Of a DNA stretch of 64,000 bases, positions 18,685 through 29,974 are shown one piece after another. The notes under the pieces are model-generated. The model saw only the letters and a program-made list of their open reading frames with translations. It did not search any database and had not been told where the DNA came from. Each line of letters starts with the position of its first letter. Position 1 is the first letter of the stretch. The stretch is from Methanobacterium sp. (GTDB lineage: Archaea; Methanobacteriota; Methanobacteria; Methanobacteriales; Methanobacteriaceae): positions 3,457 to 67,456 of the forward strand of contig JAHRFX010000075.1 of assembly GCA_019084405.1 (NCBI GenBank). Reading direction: 5' to 3'. Position numbers and translations under genes: made by a program.

Positions 18685-19689
18685 CTATCGAGTATAGAAG
18701 TCGTTGATACGAACGGTATCATCCAGGTGGGGTGTTGATACCTCATGTAATATGGTATTTTCCATGGCCACTATGGAGTGGCGTTTTTCAGGTTCAATGC
18801 GCACCGTGTCGTTTTTGCCAAAGTATTCTTTACGGTCTTCAAACTCAATGTATCCCGCCCCACTAATGATGTACATGGTCTCGTCTTTTTTCTCGTGGTA
18901 GTGGAATGAAGTCTGATATCCTTCTTTTATGAATAATTCTTTGGTGAGGTATTTATCAGTATTAATCAGAACTTTTTCATAGCCCCACGGCTTATCTTCC
19001 CTGTTCTGGTATTCTTTTTGGATTTGTTCCAGTTCTTTAGAGGTATCAATGGCCATCCAAAATAATCCGTCCTCTTTATAGTAACCCAGTTGATTTTCTT
19101 TGGCCATCATAGGGAATAATGTTTTTTCAATATCCCCCACATCAAAATCTCCAAAATCAAGGGATCCCTGGGAGAAATAAACCCCTCCATTTATATAATA
19201 ATCCAGAATTGGTTTTTCCTTAAAAGAAACAAGGCGGTCCCCACTTACTTCCACAATACCATAAGGTGACTGCATTTTAGTTATAAAAATTGAAAGCGGA
19301 TAATCAGATCGTTCTCCAAAATATATCATCTTTTTTAAATTTAAATCTGCAACCACATCACCATTACGGATAATACACTGTTTATTACCATCAATTACAT
19401 CCATTCCTAATTTAATTGCATTTAAAGTACCAAGAGGTTTTTTTTCTTCTACATATTCAATTTTAACCCCTTTATATTCATCACCATATCTCTCCTGAAT
19501 TTTATCACTTAAAAATCCCGTCAGGAGAAATACTTGATCTACTCCTGCATTTTTAAAGTCAAATAATTGCTTATCCAGAATAGTATAGTCTTCTTTGATT
19601 TCAACCAGAGGTTTGGGCACTGTTTCTGTTAAAGGACGTAATCTTTTACCAAATCCACCACAAAGAATCATCCCTGCTGTTTTACTCAT
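18685..19689 (-). CDS. NDP-sugar nucleotidyltransferase fused to a cupin domain
   Basis: The 334-residue product has an N-terminal nucleotidyltransferase (signature [20 protein letters not shown] at 12-31, IIRNGDV metal motif near 109) of about 230 residues. A C-terminal cupin starts near residue 233 (KPWGYEKV), with [15 protein letters not shown] metal-site sequence near 265 and RHSI near 303. This resembles a short version of the mannose-1-phosphate guanylyltransferase/isomerase fusion, though the sugar is unknown. A role in surface glycan precursor synthesis is inferred. The next gene toward lower coordinates is hisH with a 70-bp gap. Confidence 0.8.
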   Translation of the reverse strand: MSKTAGMILCGGFGKRLRPLTETVPKPLVEIKEDYTILDKQLFDFKNAGVDQVFLLTGFLSDKIQERYGDEYKGVKIEYVEEKKPLGTLNAIKLGMDVIDGNKQCIIRNGDVVADLNLKKMIYFGERSDYPLSIFITKMQSPYGIVEVSGDRLVSFKEKPILDYYINGGVYFSQGSLDFGDFDVGDIEKTLFPMMAKENQLGYYKEDGLFWMAIDTSKELEQIQKEYQNREDKPWGYEKVLINTDKYLTKELFIKEGYQTSFHYHEKKDETMYIISGAGYIEFEDRKEYFGKNDTVRIEPEKRHSIVAMENTILHEVSTPHLDDTVRINDFYTR

Positions 19690-19832
19690 TTTATCACCAT
19701 TATATATATATAGAAATGAACACGAGGTACTATTTTTTACATTTAATAATAAAGACCTGAGATTAATTAATGCTTACTATTTCTCATTTTGAGGATATCA
19801 AAAGAAATTTTTTTTAGTGGGGAATGGGACAA

Positions 19833-20918
19833 TTATTTTAATTTATATTCCTCCAAAACCTTTTTAATCGCCTCTCCAAAATCGGATTGGACAATGGAAT
19901 CTGTTCCTAGTGTTTTGGCGTGGGCATCCAGTTCAGCCACCACCATATCATATCCCAGTTTTTTCAGAGGTTCCACCAGACGAGGTCCATCCGTTACTGC
20001 TATTGATTTTAAATCCAATTCTTCAATATAGAGTGCATGGGGCACTCCGGCAATCACCGCCAGATCAATTTTTTTCTCTTTTAATAACTGTACAGCTGAT
20101 TTTCCGGTTTCTGGATACTCATCCAGACCCCCCGTAATAAAATCAACCTGGATTTCATCTTCTTTAAGTTCATTGACAATATTCCGGGCATGTAATCTGA
20201 TACGGTCCAGTCCCGTATTCTCATCCAGATTGGCTATAATGATTGGAGGGTTTTCTGGATTCACCAGATGATAAGGTAGCTTTAATATATCCCCAAAGAG
20301 GTAAGAGGTTTCTTTTTTGGCATTGAGTACCAGGGCCACCTTTTTACCTTTTTCTATTTGATTTAATAGTTCCCGGGCAACTTCTTCCTTATCATCCCCA
20401 AAGGAAGGACTTATATATTCCCCCTGGGCCATTCCCCTGGTTTTTTCCACTTGAGTGGCCATTTTTAGCATTTTTATCTGGCGTTCTGCTTCTTCAGGAA
20501 GTATTATGCCCTCTTTTACTGCCGCTTCCAGTACCATGATGGCCCCTTCAGTATTATCCCCCTCGCCAAACCCACCATGTGATTCCACCGTTAAAACCTT
20601 TGCTTTAATATTTGCTCGTTGTACAGCTTCTTTAAGGTCTTCTCCGATTATCATGCTGGCACAGGTGCCCACTATTCCCACCAGATCAGGAGAAAACATT
20701 TTATCCACTTTAAGGAGTGTTTCTTCCAGTTTTTCTCCCGCCCCGAAAATGAAATCATTTTCAGACATGGCAGTGGTAACTATTCTAACCCCGTCGTTTT
20801 CCAGAAGCCTCCCTGTGCGGAAACAACAACCGTGGGGGCCATGGAGGATAACAACATCAGCATTCATATCTCTTAGAGTGTATAAAGAAGCAGCAATTGG
20901 ACTTGGTCTAGGATGCAA
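19833..20918 (-). CDS. cfbD: Ni-sirohydrochlorin a,c-diamide reductive cyclase subunit CfbD
   Basis: CfbD is the nitrogenase NifD-like subunit that, with the NifH-like CfbC, reduces and cyclises Ni-sirohydrochlorin a,c-diamide on the way to coenzyme F430 of methyl-coenzyme M reductase. The 361-residue product begins [18 protein letters not shown], has the conserved [12 protein letters not shown]ys motif (near 28-39) and [11 protein letters not shown] (near 99-109). It is a TTG start at 20918-20916 with GAGGTGA about 6 bp upstream; no ATG fits. CfbC is not in the window. The gene is a strong marker of methanogens. Confidence 0.93.
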   Translation of the reverse strand: MHPRPSPIAASLYTLRDMNADVVILHGPHGCCFRTGRLLENDGVRIVTTAMSENDFIFGAGEKLEETLLKVDKMFSPDLVGIVGTCASMIIGEDLKEAVQRANIKAKVLTVESHGGFGEGDNTEGAIMVLEAAVKEGIILPEEAERQIKMLKMATQVEKTRGMAQGEYISPSFGDDKEEVARELLNQIEKGKKVALVLNAKKETSYLFGDILKLPYHLVNPENPPIIIANLDENTGLDRIRLHARNIVNELKEDEIQVDFITGGLDEYPETGKSAVQLLKEKKIDLAVIAGVPHALYIEELDLKSIAVTDGPRLVEPLKKLGYDMVVAELDAHAKTLGTDSIVQSDFGEAIKKVLEEYKLK

Positions 20919-21146
20919 TATTTCACCTCAAACAATGTTATTGATAAAAATTTCCTCAAGAAAATTATAATGAATAAAATTTTCTAATAATTGTTATAAT
21001 CCTATTAGCCAGTTATATCTTATAAAGGCCAATTAATATCATATCCATATATGTTTAGTTAAAGGGAATTTAATTACTCGATGCGATTTTTATAGATTTA
21101 TTAAATCAAAATCAAAGCAGAGATTCTAAATTAGTGAGGGGATGTG

Positions 21147-21890
21147 ATGAGATTAGATGGTTTAATCAGGGTAAAGTTTGTGGAACGGCCTAATCGTTTT
21201 ACAGTGAAATTCCATTATCAGAATAAGGACGATTTAGGCCACTTAAAAGATCCAGGGCGATTAAAAGAACTATTAATCCCTGGAATTGATCTTTTAGTTA
21301 AAAAAGCTCCCCCAAATCTCAACAGGAAAACTAAATATGATGTGGTGGCTGTTTTTAAGGACCAACAATGGGTTCTTATAAATTCTGGTTTCCACAGTGA
21401 TCTGGCTGAAGAAGCCATAAATTCAGGGATCATAGGTGATTTAAAATATTATGGTGTGGAAAAACGAGAATATATCTTTGGAAAAAGTCGTTTAGACTTT
21501 TTATTATCCTTGAAGGAGGATAAAGATATTCCAGAAGATATGCCACCGAAAATGTTACTGGAAGTGAAGGGCTGTACCCTGGTGGAAAATAATACTGCTC
21601 TTTTTCCAGATGCCCCCACCATAAGGGGTAAAAAGCATTTAGAAGAATTAATAGAAGGCATAGAGCAGGGTTTTGCTTCTGGTGTAATTTTTTTAATTAT
21701 GAAAGAAGATGCCCGGGTTTTCTCTCCTAATTTTAAGACTGATCCTGATTTTTCCTGCACCCTGGAAGATGCGGCCCAAGAAAAGGTTTCTATATTCCCC
21801 CTGGTATTTGAAACTCATTTGAAAGATAATTCGCTGGAAATAAAACCATGGAAATTGGTTAAACTTATCTTTAAAAATCAGTGCATCTGA
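21147..21890 (+). CDS. sfsA: SfsA-family protein (sugar fermentation stimulation homologue)
   Basis: The 247-residue product matches the SfsA family: the N-terminal OB-like part contains HLKDPGRLKELL, and the nuclease-like part has YIFGKSRLDFLL, the acidic Asp and LLEVKGCTL. SfsA binds DNA and may be a nuclease; the cellular role is unsettled. GTG at 21144 overlaps the better ATG at 21147, which follows GAGGGG with proper spacing. Divergent from cfbD with a 230-bp gap. Confidence 0.9.
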   Translation: MRLDGLIRVKFVERPNRFTVKFHYQNKDDLGHLKDPGRLKELLIPGIDLLVKKAPPNLNRKTKYDVVAVFKDQQWVLINSGFHSDLAEEAINSGIIGDLKYYGVEKREYIFGKSRLDFLLSLKEDKDIPEDMPPKMLLEVKGCTLVENNTALFPDAPTIRGKKHLEELIEGIEQGFASGVIFLIMKEDARVFSPNFKTDPDFSCTLEDAAQEKVSIFPLVFETHLKDNSLEIKPWKLVKLIFKNQCI

Positions 21891-22032
21891 ATGTTTCCCC
21901 TGAATTTAGTCCTGTTTTAGTTGTTGTCAGTTTTAAATTTTAGCCACCTTGATAAAAAAATACAAATATTCTGAGGTCTTATAGTTAGTTAAGTGTATTC
22001 CGGTAAAAAATCTTAAATTAAAATTAAATATT

Positions 22033-22887
22033 ATGAGCAAAAAACCAAAGGGAATGGTCCTCCGGCAGAAATTGCAAAGATTCCTGACCCGTCATCGAGA
22101 AAAAGTGGGAAGTGGAATATTCCGGCCCCATGATTTTGAAATTAAAGAAATAGAAGTGCTGGTGAAAAACTTGGACCCCCTCTTCCATAATTACACCATA
22201 GCACATTTAACTGATATTCACCTGGGTCAGTGGATAACTCCCTGCCATCTAAAAGGAATAATTGAACTGGTCAATGATCAAAACCCTGATCTGGTAGCGC
22301 TTACCGGAGATTATGTTTCTTATTTGCTGGAAGGATATGAAGAAGATTTGATCCACTGTTTAAAGAATCTGGAACCCTTGGATGCATCCCTGGCAGTTTT
22401 AGGAAATCACGACCACTGGCTAGGTGCTGCGGAAATCAGGAATATCCTGAAAAATAGTGGGGTGATTGATGTGAGTAATCAGATATATACCCTTAACCGG
22501 GAAGGTGCATCTTTGCATGTGGCAGGTGTGGATAGTATTATGCTCAATCAACATCGATTAGATGAAGTTATGGATAAAATACCACAAGTTGGTCCAGCTA
22601 TATTGATGGTACATGAACCTGATTTCGCAGATATCAGTTCAGCCACCGGTAGATTCTCTCTACAGCTTTCAGGGCACTCCCATGGAGGCCAATTCACAAT
22701 TCCCGGATGGGAAGATACCATCATCCGGGGACCTCATTTTAAGAAGTATCCCTCTGGAGAATACCAGGTTGGAGATATGACCCAGTACACCAGCAGAGGA
22801 GTAGGAACCAATGTTTTCTGGTTTAGAATAAATTGTCCTCCAGAAATAAGTATAATAACCCTTAAAAGTCCAGGTGCTGGCGAATGA
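22033..22887 (+). CDS. Calcineurin-like metallophosphoesterase (YkuE-like)
   Basis: The 284-residue product carries the full set of metallophosphoesterase motifs: HLTDIHLG (near 59), ALTGDYV (near 93), LGNHDHW (near 124), VHEPDF (near 197) and LSGHSHGGQ (near 215). It resembles the YkuE group that acts on lipid or nucleotide phosphates at the membrane. The first 20 residues are basic and not a clear signal peptide. The last 4 bases overlap the start of the next gene (ATGA), so the two are translationally coupled. Confidence 0.85.
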   Translation: MSKKPKGMVLRQKLQRFLTRHREKVGSGIFRPHDFEIKEIEVLVKNLDPLFHNYTIAHLTDIHLGQWITPCHLKGIIELVNDQNPDLVALTGDYVSYLLEGYEEDLIHCLKNLEPLDASLAVLGNHDHWLGAAEIRNILKNSGVIDVSNQIYTLNREGASLHVAGVDSIMLNQHRLDEVMDKIPQVGPAILMVHEPDFADISSATGRFSLQLSGHSHGGQFTIPGWEDTIIRGPHFKKYPSGEYQVGDMTQYTSRGVGTNVFWFRINCPPEISIITLKSPGAGE

Positions 22888-24995
22888 CAACCCAGGTGGA
22901 AACTAACCCTCCCCAAAAACCTTCTTTTATTAAATTTATTTTACGTACTATTGTGATATGGATAGCAGAAGTTATTGGTTTTATTATCATTGCCGATATG
23001 TCGGTAGGATTGACCATTAATTCATGGGAAACCGCCATGATTGTGGTTGGTATTTTAGGTGTGATAAATGCCCTTTTCTGGCCAATTTTATCCCGTATTT
23101 TTCTTCCATTCCTTGTTTACACCGTGGGTATAGGATCTCTTTTAATAAATGGTTTTCTGATATGGTTAATCAGCATATTTGTTCCCGGAATAGTCATTGA
23201 AGGCTGGGCCCTGATTTTAACTCCCCTGGGAATGTCTCTTATTACCACCTTGCTTTCGGCGGTGGTTACCCTGGATGATGAAACATCCTACTATCGATTA
23301 GTTCTACATAGAAATATAAAAAAGTTAAATAAAAAACCTGAAAATTATCCGGGAGTTATTTTCATGGAAATAGATGGTTTATCAGAAGCTATTTTAACAG
23401 AAGCAATGAAAAAAGGGCATATGCCTACCCTGAAGAAATGGTTAGAATCTAAAACCCATAAAATAATTTCCTGGGAAACTGATTTATCCAGTCAAACCGG
23501 GGCCAGTCAGGCAGGTATACTGCATGGTAATAACCATAATCTCCCTGCATTTCGCTGGGTAGAGAAGGCCAATAATAATAAGATAATGGTTTCCACCGGG
23601 CTCCATGATGCCCCACTCATTGAAAAGCGTATTTCAGATGGTAATGGATTGTTATCATTTAATGGGGCCAGTCGATCCAACCTGTTCTCAGGAGATGCAG
23701 AAAATGTTATATTCACCTACAGTAAGCTTAAAAATCTTCGCCAATTTTACAATGATACCTGGTACTATTTTTTCTCTAATCCTTCTAATTTTGTCAGAAT
23801 ATTACTTCTATTCATTTTTGATGCTTTAATGGATTTTATTTCCCAGGTAATATACTGGATTAAAAATATAAAGCCACGAATACGTAGAGGTTTTGTTTAC
23901 CCCTTTGTAAGGGCTGGGGCCAATGTATTTATGCGTGAAGTTAACACCTGTACTTTGATTGGAGATATTTTAACCGCGGATATAGATATTGCTTATTCAA
24001 CTTATTTAGGATATGATGAAATTGCCCATCACTCCGGGGTGCAGAGTTTAGATGCATTTTATGCACTTCGTGGAATTGATAAGCAATTTAAAAGACTTGA
24101 AAATGTATTAAAATATACTAAAAGGCCGTATTATTTGGTGGTGCAATCTGATCATGGACAAACTAATGGTGCCACCTTTAAACAACGTTATGGGATTTCT
24201 TTAGAAGATCTGGTCCGGGAGTTGCTGCCTGAAGAATTGAGTATTTACAGTGAATTATCATCCAATGAAGACCACTTTGGCCAGGCTATTACCCGCCCTA
24301 TTGACTCCAGTAAATCCTATCTTAAAGATAAAAAAGATTATACTGTAAAAAAGAGTCGTGATCTGGTGGATAATACTCTGGAAAACATTAAAAAAAGTCC
24401 AGTAGGAAAGGGAAAAGTATTAGAATACATCCAGGATTATGAAATATCACGAAAACCATTAAAATCTACAGCTGAAGAATCAGAAGTGATTGTACTGGCT
24501 TCTGGAAATCTGGGACTGATTTATCTAACACAATGGACTGAAAGGTTACCTTATGAAAAAATCAAGAACTTATTTCCGGATTTAATTCCCGGACTGGTTC
24601 AACATGAAGGAACAGGATTTATAATGGTCCAATCCCTGAAATGGGGACCTCTTGCCATAGGAAAAAATGGAATATATTACTTAAAATGTGATAGAATTGA
24701 AGGGAAAAATCCATTACTCGATTTTGGAGAAAATGCTCGCCAACACCTTCTACGGACAGATAAATTTGAACACGTACCGGATATCCTGGTAAATAGTTTT
24801 TACAACCCTGATAAAAATGAAGTGGCCGCCTTTGAAGAACTGGTGGGAAGCCACGGCGGTTTAGGTGGAGATCAAAGCAGACCATTTATTATGTATCCCT
24901 CTACTTGGAATCTGGAAGATGATGAAATTGTAGGGGCAGAACATCTCCATAGGGTTTTAAAAGAAAAAATAAGTGAAATAAGAGATTTTAAATGA
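22884..24995 (+). CDS. Four-helix membrane domain fused to an alkaline-phosphatase-fold hydrolase
   Basis: The 703-residue product has four hydrophobic helices in residues 17-125, of the type annotated as phage holin family 4, then an alkaline-phosphatase superfamily domain. Metal and nucleophile regions are visible: FMEIDGLSEAIL (near 156), SSQTGASQAGILHG (near 199), GYDEIAHHSG (near 375) and QSDHGQTNG (near 424). Enzymes of this fold cleave phosphodiesters, sulfates or phospholipid head groups. The active domain is probably at one membrane face; the substrate is unknown. It overlaps the phosphoesterase gene upstream by 4 bp, suggesting a shared phosphate or lipid task. Confidence 0.8.
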   Translation: MTTQVETNPPQKPSFIKFILRTIVIWIAEVIGFIIIADMSVGLTINSWETAMIVVGILGVINALFWPILSRIFLPFLVYTVGIGSLLINGFLIWLISIFVPGIVIEGWALILTPLGMSLITTLLSAVVTLDDETSYYRLVLHRNIKKLNKKPENYPGVIFMEIDGLSEAILTEAMKKGHMPTLKKWLESKTHKIISWETDLSSQTGASQAGILHGNNHNLPAFRWVEKANNNKIMVSTGLHDAPLIEKRISDGNGLLSFNGASRSNLFSGDAENVIFTYSKLKNLRQFYNDTWYYFFSNPSNFVRILLLFIFDALMDFISQVIYWIKNIKPRIRRGFVYPFVRAGANVFMREVNTCTLIGDILTADIDIAYSTYLGYDEIAHHSGVQSLDAFYALRGIDKQFKRLENVLKYTKRPYYLVVQSDHGQTNGATFKQRYGISLEDLVRELLPEELSIYSELSSNEDHFGQAITRPIDSSKSYLKDKKDYTVKKSRDLVDNTLENIKKSPVGKGKVLEYIQDYEISRKPLKSTAEESEVIVLASGNLGLIYLTQWTERLPYEKIKNLFPDLIPGLVQHEGTGFIMVQSLKWGPLAIGKNGIYYLKCDRIEGKNPLLDFGENARQHLLRTDKFEHVPDILVNSFYNPDKNEVAAFEELVGSHGGLGGDQSRPFIMYPSTWNLEDDEIVGAEHLHRVLKEKISEIRDFK

Positions 24996-25082
24996 AAGGA
25001 AATGAATTATCCGAATATATTATCCCTCCCCGAGGACTAATGGGTTTAATTAAGTCCTGGAATTTATCTTTTATTAAATACA

Positions 25083-26270
25083 TTACCTGCAAATTATACT
25101 TATGATATCTCCATCTTCCAGTTCATGATCACTACCCACCCGCATGTTTTTTCTGGCATCTACTGCATGCAGGAATCTTTCCCCAATATCAGTGTGAATC
25201 ACATAGGCCATGTCCCGGGGTTTTGAACCTTTTAAAATTAAAAAAGCATCAGGTAGAATATTCCCCTTTTGATCACAAAGCTTATGCTCGTTTTCTACAG
25301 GATACACCACAATCATATCCAGTAACTGGAATACTGCCTGATTTAAGGCCTTTTGAACCCCAGTACTCCCGTATCTTAGCAGTACATTTTCCCGGATATA
25401 CTCCAGGGCTTTTTTCTGGTTTTCACTCAAATTGGCACCATCGACTATTTCAAAGTCCCCCTCCCCAGATTGATATTTAATAAGACCAGCTTTAGCTGCT
25501 CTGGTGAGGGCTAGTTCTGATTCTGCAGATGCGGGTACTACATTGGAGTATTTTTCCTCTAATTTTTTGATATTTTCAGAAGAAGAAGGTAAATCCGCCT
25601 TGTTAGCTACAATTAACATAGGCTTGGCAATTCTTAAGAGTTTATCCAAAAATTCAATCAGTTCTTCTTTTCCCCAGTGAGTATAATCCGTCTCCATAGC
25701 CCTTCTAGCTTCTATAATATCTTCCAGCATTATACCGGTCCCGGAAAGCTGTTCATGGATTACCTTACCCATATCCAATCTTTCAGATAGGGCTTTTCTA
25801 ACCAATCGATCCCAGTTCCGCTGTATTATACCATAAAGCCACATGGTTATCTCTTTTTGTAGAAATTCCACGTCTTCTAATGGATCATGGGTTCCTGATT
25901 CCACTGGTCTTCCCTCTTCATCAGTGGACCCCGAAGCATCAATAACATGAATAAAAGCCCTGGCCTGGCGTAGATCATCCAGGAATTTATTCCCTAATCC
26001 CCTTCCTTCATGGGCACCCGGAACCAGACCCGCCACGTCAATAAGTTCCACTGGAATTAAACGCCTTCCATGCGCACAACTGGAATTTTTAGGGCTGCAC
26101 ACCACCTCCAATTCCTTACAGGGGCACTGAGTATCCACATGAGCCATTGCTTTATTGGCATCAATGGTGGTAAAGGGATATCCTGCCACTTCTGCCTGGG
26201 AAAGGGTGGCTGAGTTAAAGAATGAAGATTTTCCAACATTTGGTTTTCCGGTAACTGCAATCTGAAGCAT
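25083..26270 (-). CDS. Obg/YchF-family GTPase with TGS domain
   Basis: The 395-residue product has G1 GKPNVGKSS (near 8-16), a G2/G3 area ending [12 protein letters not shown] (near 78) and NKAD as G4 (near 243). Residues 200-230 form a helical insertion and the C-terminal 65 residues are a TGS domain ending [13 protein letters not shown]. This archaeal group, related to YchF, is associated with ribosomes and translation. Two Cys pairs near residues 50-65 ([11 protein letters not shown]) may bind metal. Divergent from cbiE. Family firm, precise role unknown. Confidence 0.9.
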   Translation of the reverse strand: MLQIAVTGKPNVGKSSFFNSATLSQAEVAGYPFTTIDANKAMAHVDTQCPCKELEVVCSPKNSSCAHGRRLIPVELIDVAGLVPGAHEGRGLGNKFLDDLRQARAFIHVIDASGSTDEEGRPVESGTHDPLEDVEFLQKEITMWLYGIIQRNWDRLVRKALSERLDMGKVIHEQLSGTGIMLEDIIEARRAMETDYTHWGKEELIEFLDKLLRIAKPMLIVANKADLPSSSENIKKLEEKYSNVVPASAESELALTRAAKAGLIKYQSGEGDFEIVDGANLSENQKKALEYIRENVLLRYGSTGVQKALNQAVFQLLDMIVVYPVENEHKLCDQKGNILPDAFLILKGSKPRDMAYVIHTDIGERFLHAVDARKNMRVGSDHELEDGDIISIICR

Positions 26271-26407
26271 GGTATCACATCATATAAATTGAAAAAAATT
26301 ATAATAATTTAAAATTACTTATTAAGGTATTTATTAATTAATTAATTAAATAGGTTCCCTCTCCCAGGGATAACAGGTAAAAAAAATTAGTAAAAAGAGG
26401 TTAAAAC

Positions 26408-27043
26408 TTGTCAAAGCTTTATATCGCAGGAATAGGTCCTGGTTCAGAGGATTTCGTAACACCTGCTGCTAGAAAAGTAGTTAAAGCATCAGAAATCACT
26501 ATTGGAAGTAAAAGAGCTGTGGATCTTTTCCCTGAATCCCGGGAAGTTGTACTTTTAAATGTGAAGGATGTGCAGGAAAAGTTAGAATATGGGGTGGACA
26601 TGGTCCGTGGGGGAAAAAATGTATGCATTCTTTCCACTGGAGATCCTGGTTTTTCAGGAGTTTTAAGTCCTGTAAAACGAATTATTGAGGAAAAAGGCTA
26701 TGAGGGTATTGAACTGGAAGTGGTTCCCGGAATAAGCTCGCTGCAGCTTTGTGCTGCCCGGGTTGAAATTCCATGGGATGATGCAGATCTCATGACATTT
26801 CATGGCAGGGAAAATTTCCAGGAAATTCTCCCTATCCTGGATAATGGTCGGCCTACCATTACCCTGCCTTCCCGCAGTACGGCAGATATGGCAAATTTCT
26901 TAATGGATAATGGTATTTCCCCTGATAGAAAAGTGATAGTCTGTGAGAGGCTGAGTTATCCTGAGGAAAAGGTGGTGGAAATGGCCTTAAAAGAAGTAGC
27001 TGAGAGTGAATTTACTTACATGTGCGTTATGGTTATCTACTAA
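26408..27043 (+). CDS. cbiE: Cobalt-precorrin-7 C5-methyltransferase
   Basis: CbiE methylates the corrin ring at C5 using S-adenosylmethionine in the anaerobic cobamide pathway, which methanogens need for methyl transfer to coenzyme M. The 211-residue product has GIGPGSEDFVTPAA at the N-terminus, LSTGDPGFSG (near 80) and VVPGISSLQL (near 114), the standard motifs of tetrapyrrole methylases. The start is TTG at 26408 with AGAGGTT about 7 bp upstream; no ATG is near. CbiT is not adjacent. Confidence 0.92.
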   Translation: MSKLYIAGIGPGSEDFVTPAARKVVKASEITIGSKRAVDLFPESREVVLLNVKDVQEKLEYGVDMVRGGKNVCILSTGDPGFSGVLSPVKRIIEEKGYEGIELEVVPGISSLQLCAARVEIPWDDADLMTFHGRENFQEILPILDNGRPTITLPSRSTADMANFLMDNGISPDRKVIVCERLSYPEEKVVEMALKEVAESEFTYMCVMVIY

Positions 27044-27068
27044 TTGAGTAAATTCAGCTTAATATTCT

Positions 27069-27287
27069 TTATTCCAGACAAATTTCATCGTCTTCCTTCC
27101 TCCAGGGTGGAGATACCATACACAAAAATTTTAATTCACCGGAAGAAACATTTTTTATGAATTGCATTGATCCTGGGGGAATGTAAACCAGTTGCCCTGG
27201 TTCCACCAGTGCCTGTTTGTTATCAACATGCATCAACCCTTTACCCTCCAGGATAAAATAAACCTCTCCTGAAGATTTATATAAGGA
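27069..27287 (-). pseudogene. Truncated cupin-domain gene, N-terminal half missing
   Basis: The frame reads YKSSGEVYFILEGKGLMHVD, then EPGQLVYIPPGSMQFIKNV, both typical of the second half of a small cupin, and ends PPWRKEDDEICLE. The frame is closed by TAA at 27288-27290, just before the point where the first His-rich motif should come, and no start codon is in place. An intact protein would need about 40 more residues. It is therefore a remnant; sequence error cannot supply the missing part unless a further frame exists, and I see none. Confidence 0.7.
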
Positions 27288-27410
27288 TTATTTCACTTAA
27301 CCGAACCCTACATCCATTAATTTGCCCCGGACATCTAATTTTAAGATTAATACTTATTTTAAGAGAGTATACAGTTTGGAACTATTATAAAAAGAATCAA
27401 AACCTTAATA

Positions 27411-27430
27411 AAAAAAAAAATATAAAAAAA
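27411..27430 (-). terminator. T-rich terminator tract after the ArsA/Get3 gene
   Basis: On the minus strand this reads as two T-runs (seven and twelve) split by ATA, about 20 bp after the stop of the ArsA/Get3 gene. It fits an archaeal poly-T terminator. Confidence 0.5.
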
Positions 27431-27451
27431 GAATCAATGATTTTCAGAATA

Positions 27452-28450
<999 letters not shown>

Positions 28451-28664
28451 CTATTAAGTTGAATAATTTAGAATAAACTTTTATTTATCATTAGGTGATA
28501 AAAAGTTATATCTGACTATATTATCCTTACTTTTAAACTTATCTTATATAAAGAGTATAATTAATAGCAGAATAATTAAATCCTATTTTTATAGGGAGAC
28601 CATTAAAATAAACATGGTGTGCATGGTATAATTAAATGATTTTAATAAACACCGGGGATGCTTA

Positions 28665-29459
28665 ATGAATAAGGAAGATATACAAATTCCGCAGCTGGAT
28701 GTGGAAACCACCATTAAAAAAATAGAGAACTTCATTAAAGATAAGGTGGAAAGCGCTGGTTGTTCAGGAGTCGTTCTGGGACTAAGTGGAGGAATTGACT
28801 CTGCAGTAGTGGCTTTTCTATGTCAAAGGGCGTTAGGTCCATCTAAAGTACTGGGATTGCTCCTGCCCAGTAAAACCAACACTCCACTGGATTTAGAGCA
28901 TGGCCAACAGGTGGCAGATGTACTTAAAATAGAATCTGAAGTTATTAACATCGACCCATTAATAGAAAACTTCCCTCTTTTATGCAATCACCCCCCTGAT
29001 GAAATGACCCTGGCCAATTTAAAGCCCAGGATCAGAATGATGGTTTTATATTACCACACCAATTCATTAAACCGGATGGTGGTAGGGACCGGGAATCGTA
29101 GCGAGCTCATGATAGGGTACTTCACTAAATTCGGAGATGGAGGAGTAGATATTTTACCGTTAGGAGACCTTTATAAAACCCAGGTATGGGAAATTGCTCA
29201 GGCACTGGGGGTTCCCCAGGAAATAATTGATAAAACTCCTTCTGCCGGTCTGTGGCCAGGTCAAACTGATGAAAAAGAACTGGGAATAGATTATATCACT
29301 CTGGATAAAATTCTCCAATTAATGTTTGATGAAAGTTTATCCCCTGATTTAATAGCTCAAAAAATAAATTTACCACTGCATGAGATAAAAAGAATAAAAA
29401 AAAGAGTGAAACAATCTAATCATAAAATAAATCCCCCTGAAATTCCCCTTATTCAATAA
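28665..29459 (+). CDS. nadE: Ammonia-dependent NAD synthetase
   Basis: NadE adenylates and amidates nicotinate adenine dinucleotide in the last step of NAD formation. The 264-residue product has the PP-loop LGLSGGIDSAVVAF near residue 40 and the GTGNRSELMIGYFTKFGDG and TPSAGLWPGQTDE regions of the family. There is no glutaminase domain, so ammonia is the nitrogen source. It is divergent from the ArsA/Get3 gene and followed by cutA after 50 bp. Confidence 0.94.
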   Translation: MNKEDIQIPQLDVETTIKKIENFIKDKVESAGCSGVVLGLSGGIDSAVVAFLCQRALGPSKVLGLLLPSKTNTPLDLEHGQQVADVLKIESEVINIDPLIENFPLLCNHPPDEMTLANLKPRIRMMVLYYHTNSLNRMVVGTGNRSELMIGYFTKFGDGGVDILPLGDLYKTQVWEIAQALGVPQEIIDKTPSAGLWPGQTDEKELGIDYITLDKILQLMFDESLSPDLIAQKINLPLHEIKRIKKRVKQSNHKINPPEIPLIQ

Positions 29460-29509
29460 GATATGAATTAAATAAAGAGGATAACTCTAAAAATTAATGA
29501 GACAAAAAC

Positions 29510-29833
29510 ATGTTTGCTATGGTTTACATTACCACCTCCAGTAAAGAAGAATCAACCAGGATTGGTAAAAAATTGGTTCAGGACCGTCTGGCCGGATGTG
29601 TCAATATCCAGGGGGATGTGAAATCATTCTACTACTGGGAGGGAAATATAGAAGAAGATGCAGAATCGGTGCTTCTGGTTAAAACTAAAACCAGTAAAGT
29701 GGAGAAAATCATAAAAAGGGTAAAAGAATTACATAGCTATGAAAATCCATGCATAGTGGCTCTTCCCATAATAAATGGTTCCCCTGAATATTTAAACTGG
29801 TTAAAAGATGAAATGGAAAGAGATTCTGATTGA
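29510..29833 (+). CDS. cutA: CutA1-family protein
   Basis: The 107-residue product is a standard-length CutA: YITTSSKEESTRIGKKLV at the N-terminus, LAGCVNI near residue 27, YYWEGNIEEDAESVLLVKT near 46 and EYLNWL near the end. CutA forms trimers with a PII-like fold and is linked to copper and divalent metal tolerance, though its biochemical role is poorly known. It lies 50 bp after nadE and may be in the same transcript. Confidence 0.92.
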   Translation: MFAMVYITTSSKEESTRIGKKLVQDRLAGCVNIQGDVKSFYYWEGNIEEDAESVLLVKTKTSKVEKIIKRVKELHSYENPCIVALPIINGSPEYLNWLKDEMERDSD

Positions 29834-29974
29834 ATTAAGAAAATAATTACCACCTTTTTTCTAATTGATTAGTTAATCTTTTTAATTCCCTGAATTATAA
29901 ATTAATTTTATCCCAAGAAGACAATTAGATTTAAAATTTTATTTATCATTCAAGTAATGGTGAGGGTGATTTTA

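Noticed and set aside
22884..23260. Holin-like helices as a sign of prophage
   Set aside because: The four-helix part is fused to a phosphatase-fold enzyme and no phage genes or integration sites are nearby.
25033..25058. AGGACT/AGTCCT stem as terminator between convergent genes
   Set aside because: Only six base pairs with a 14-base loop and no adjoining T-run; too weak.
26331..26351. ATTA tandem repeats as an origin or regulatory array
   Set aside because: A short simple repeat in AT-rich sequence; no Cdc6/Orc1 gene or origin-type boxes are seen nearby.
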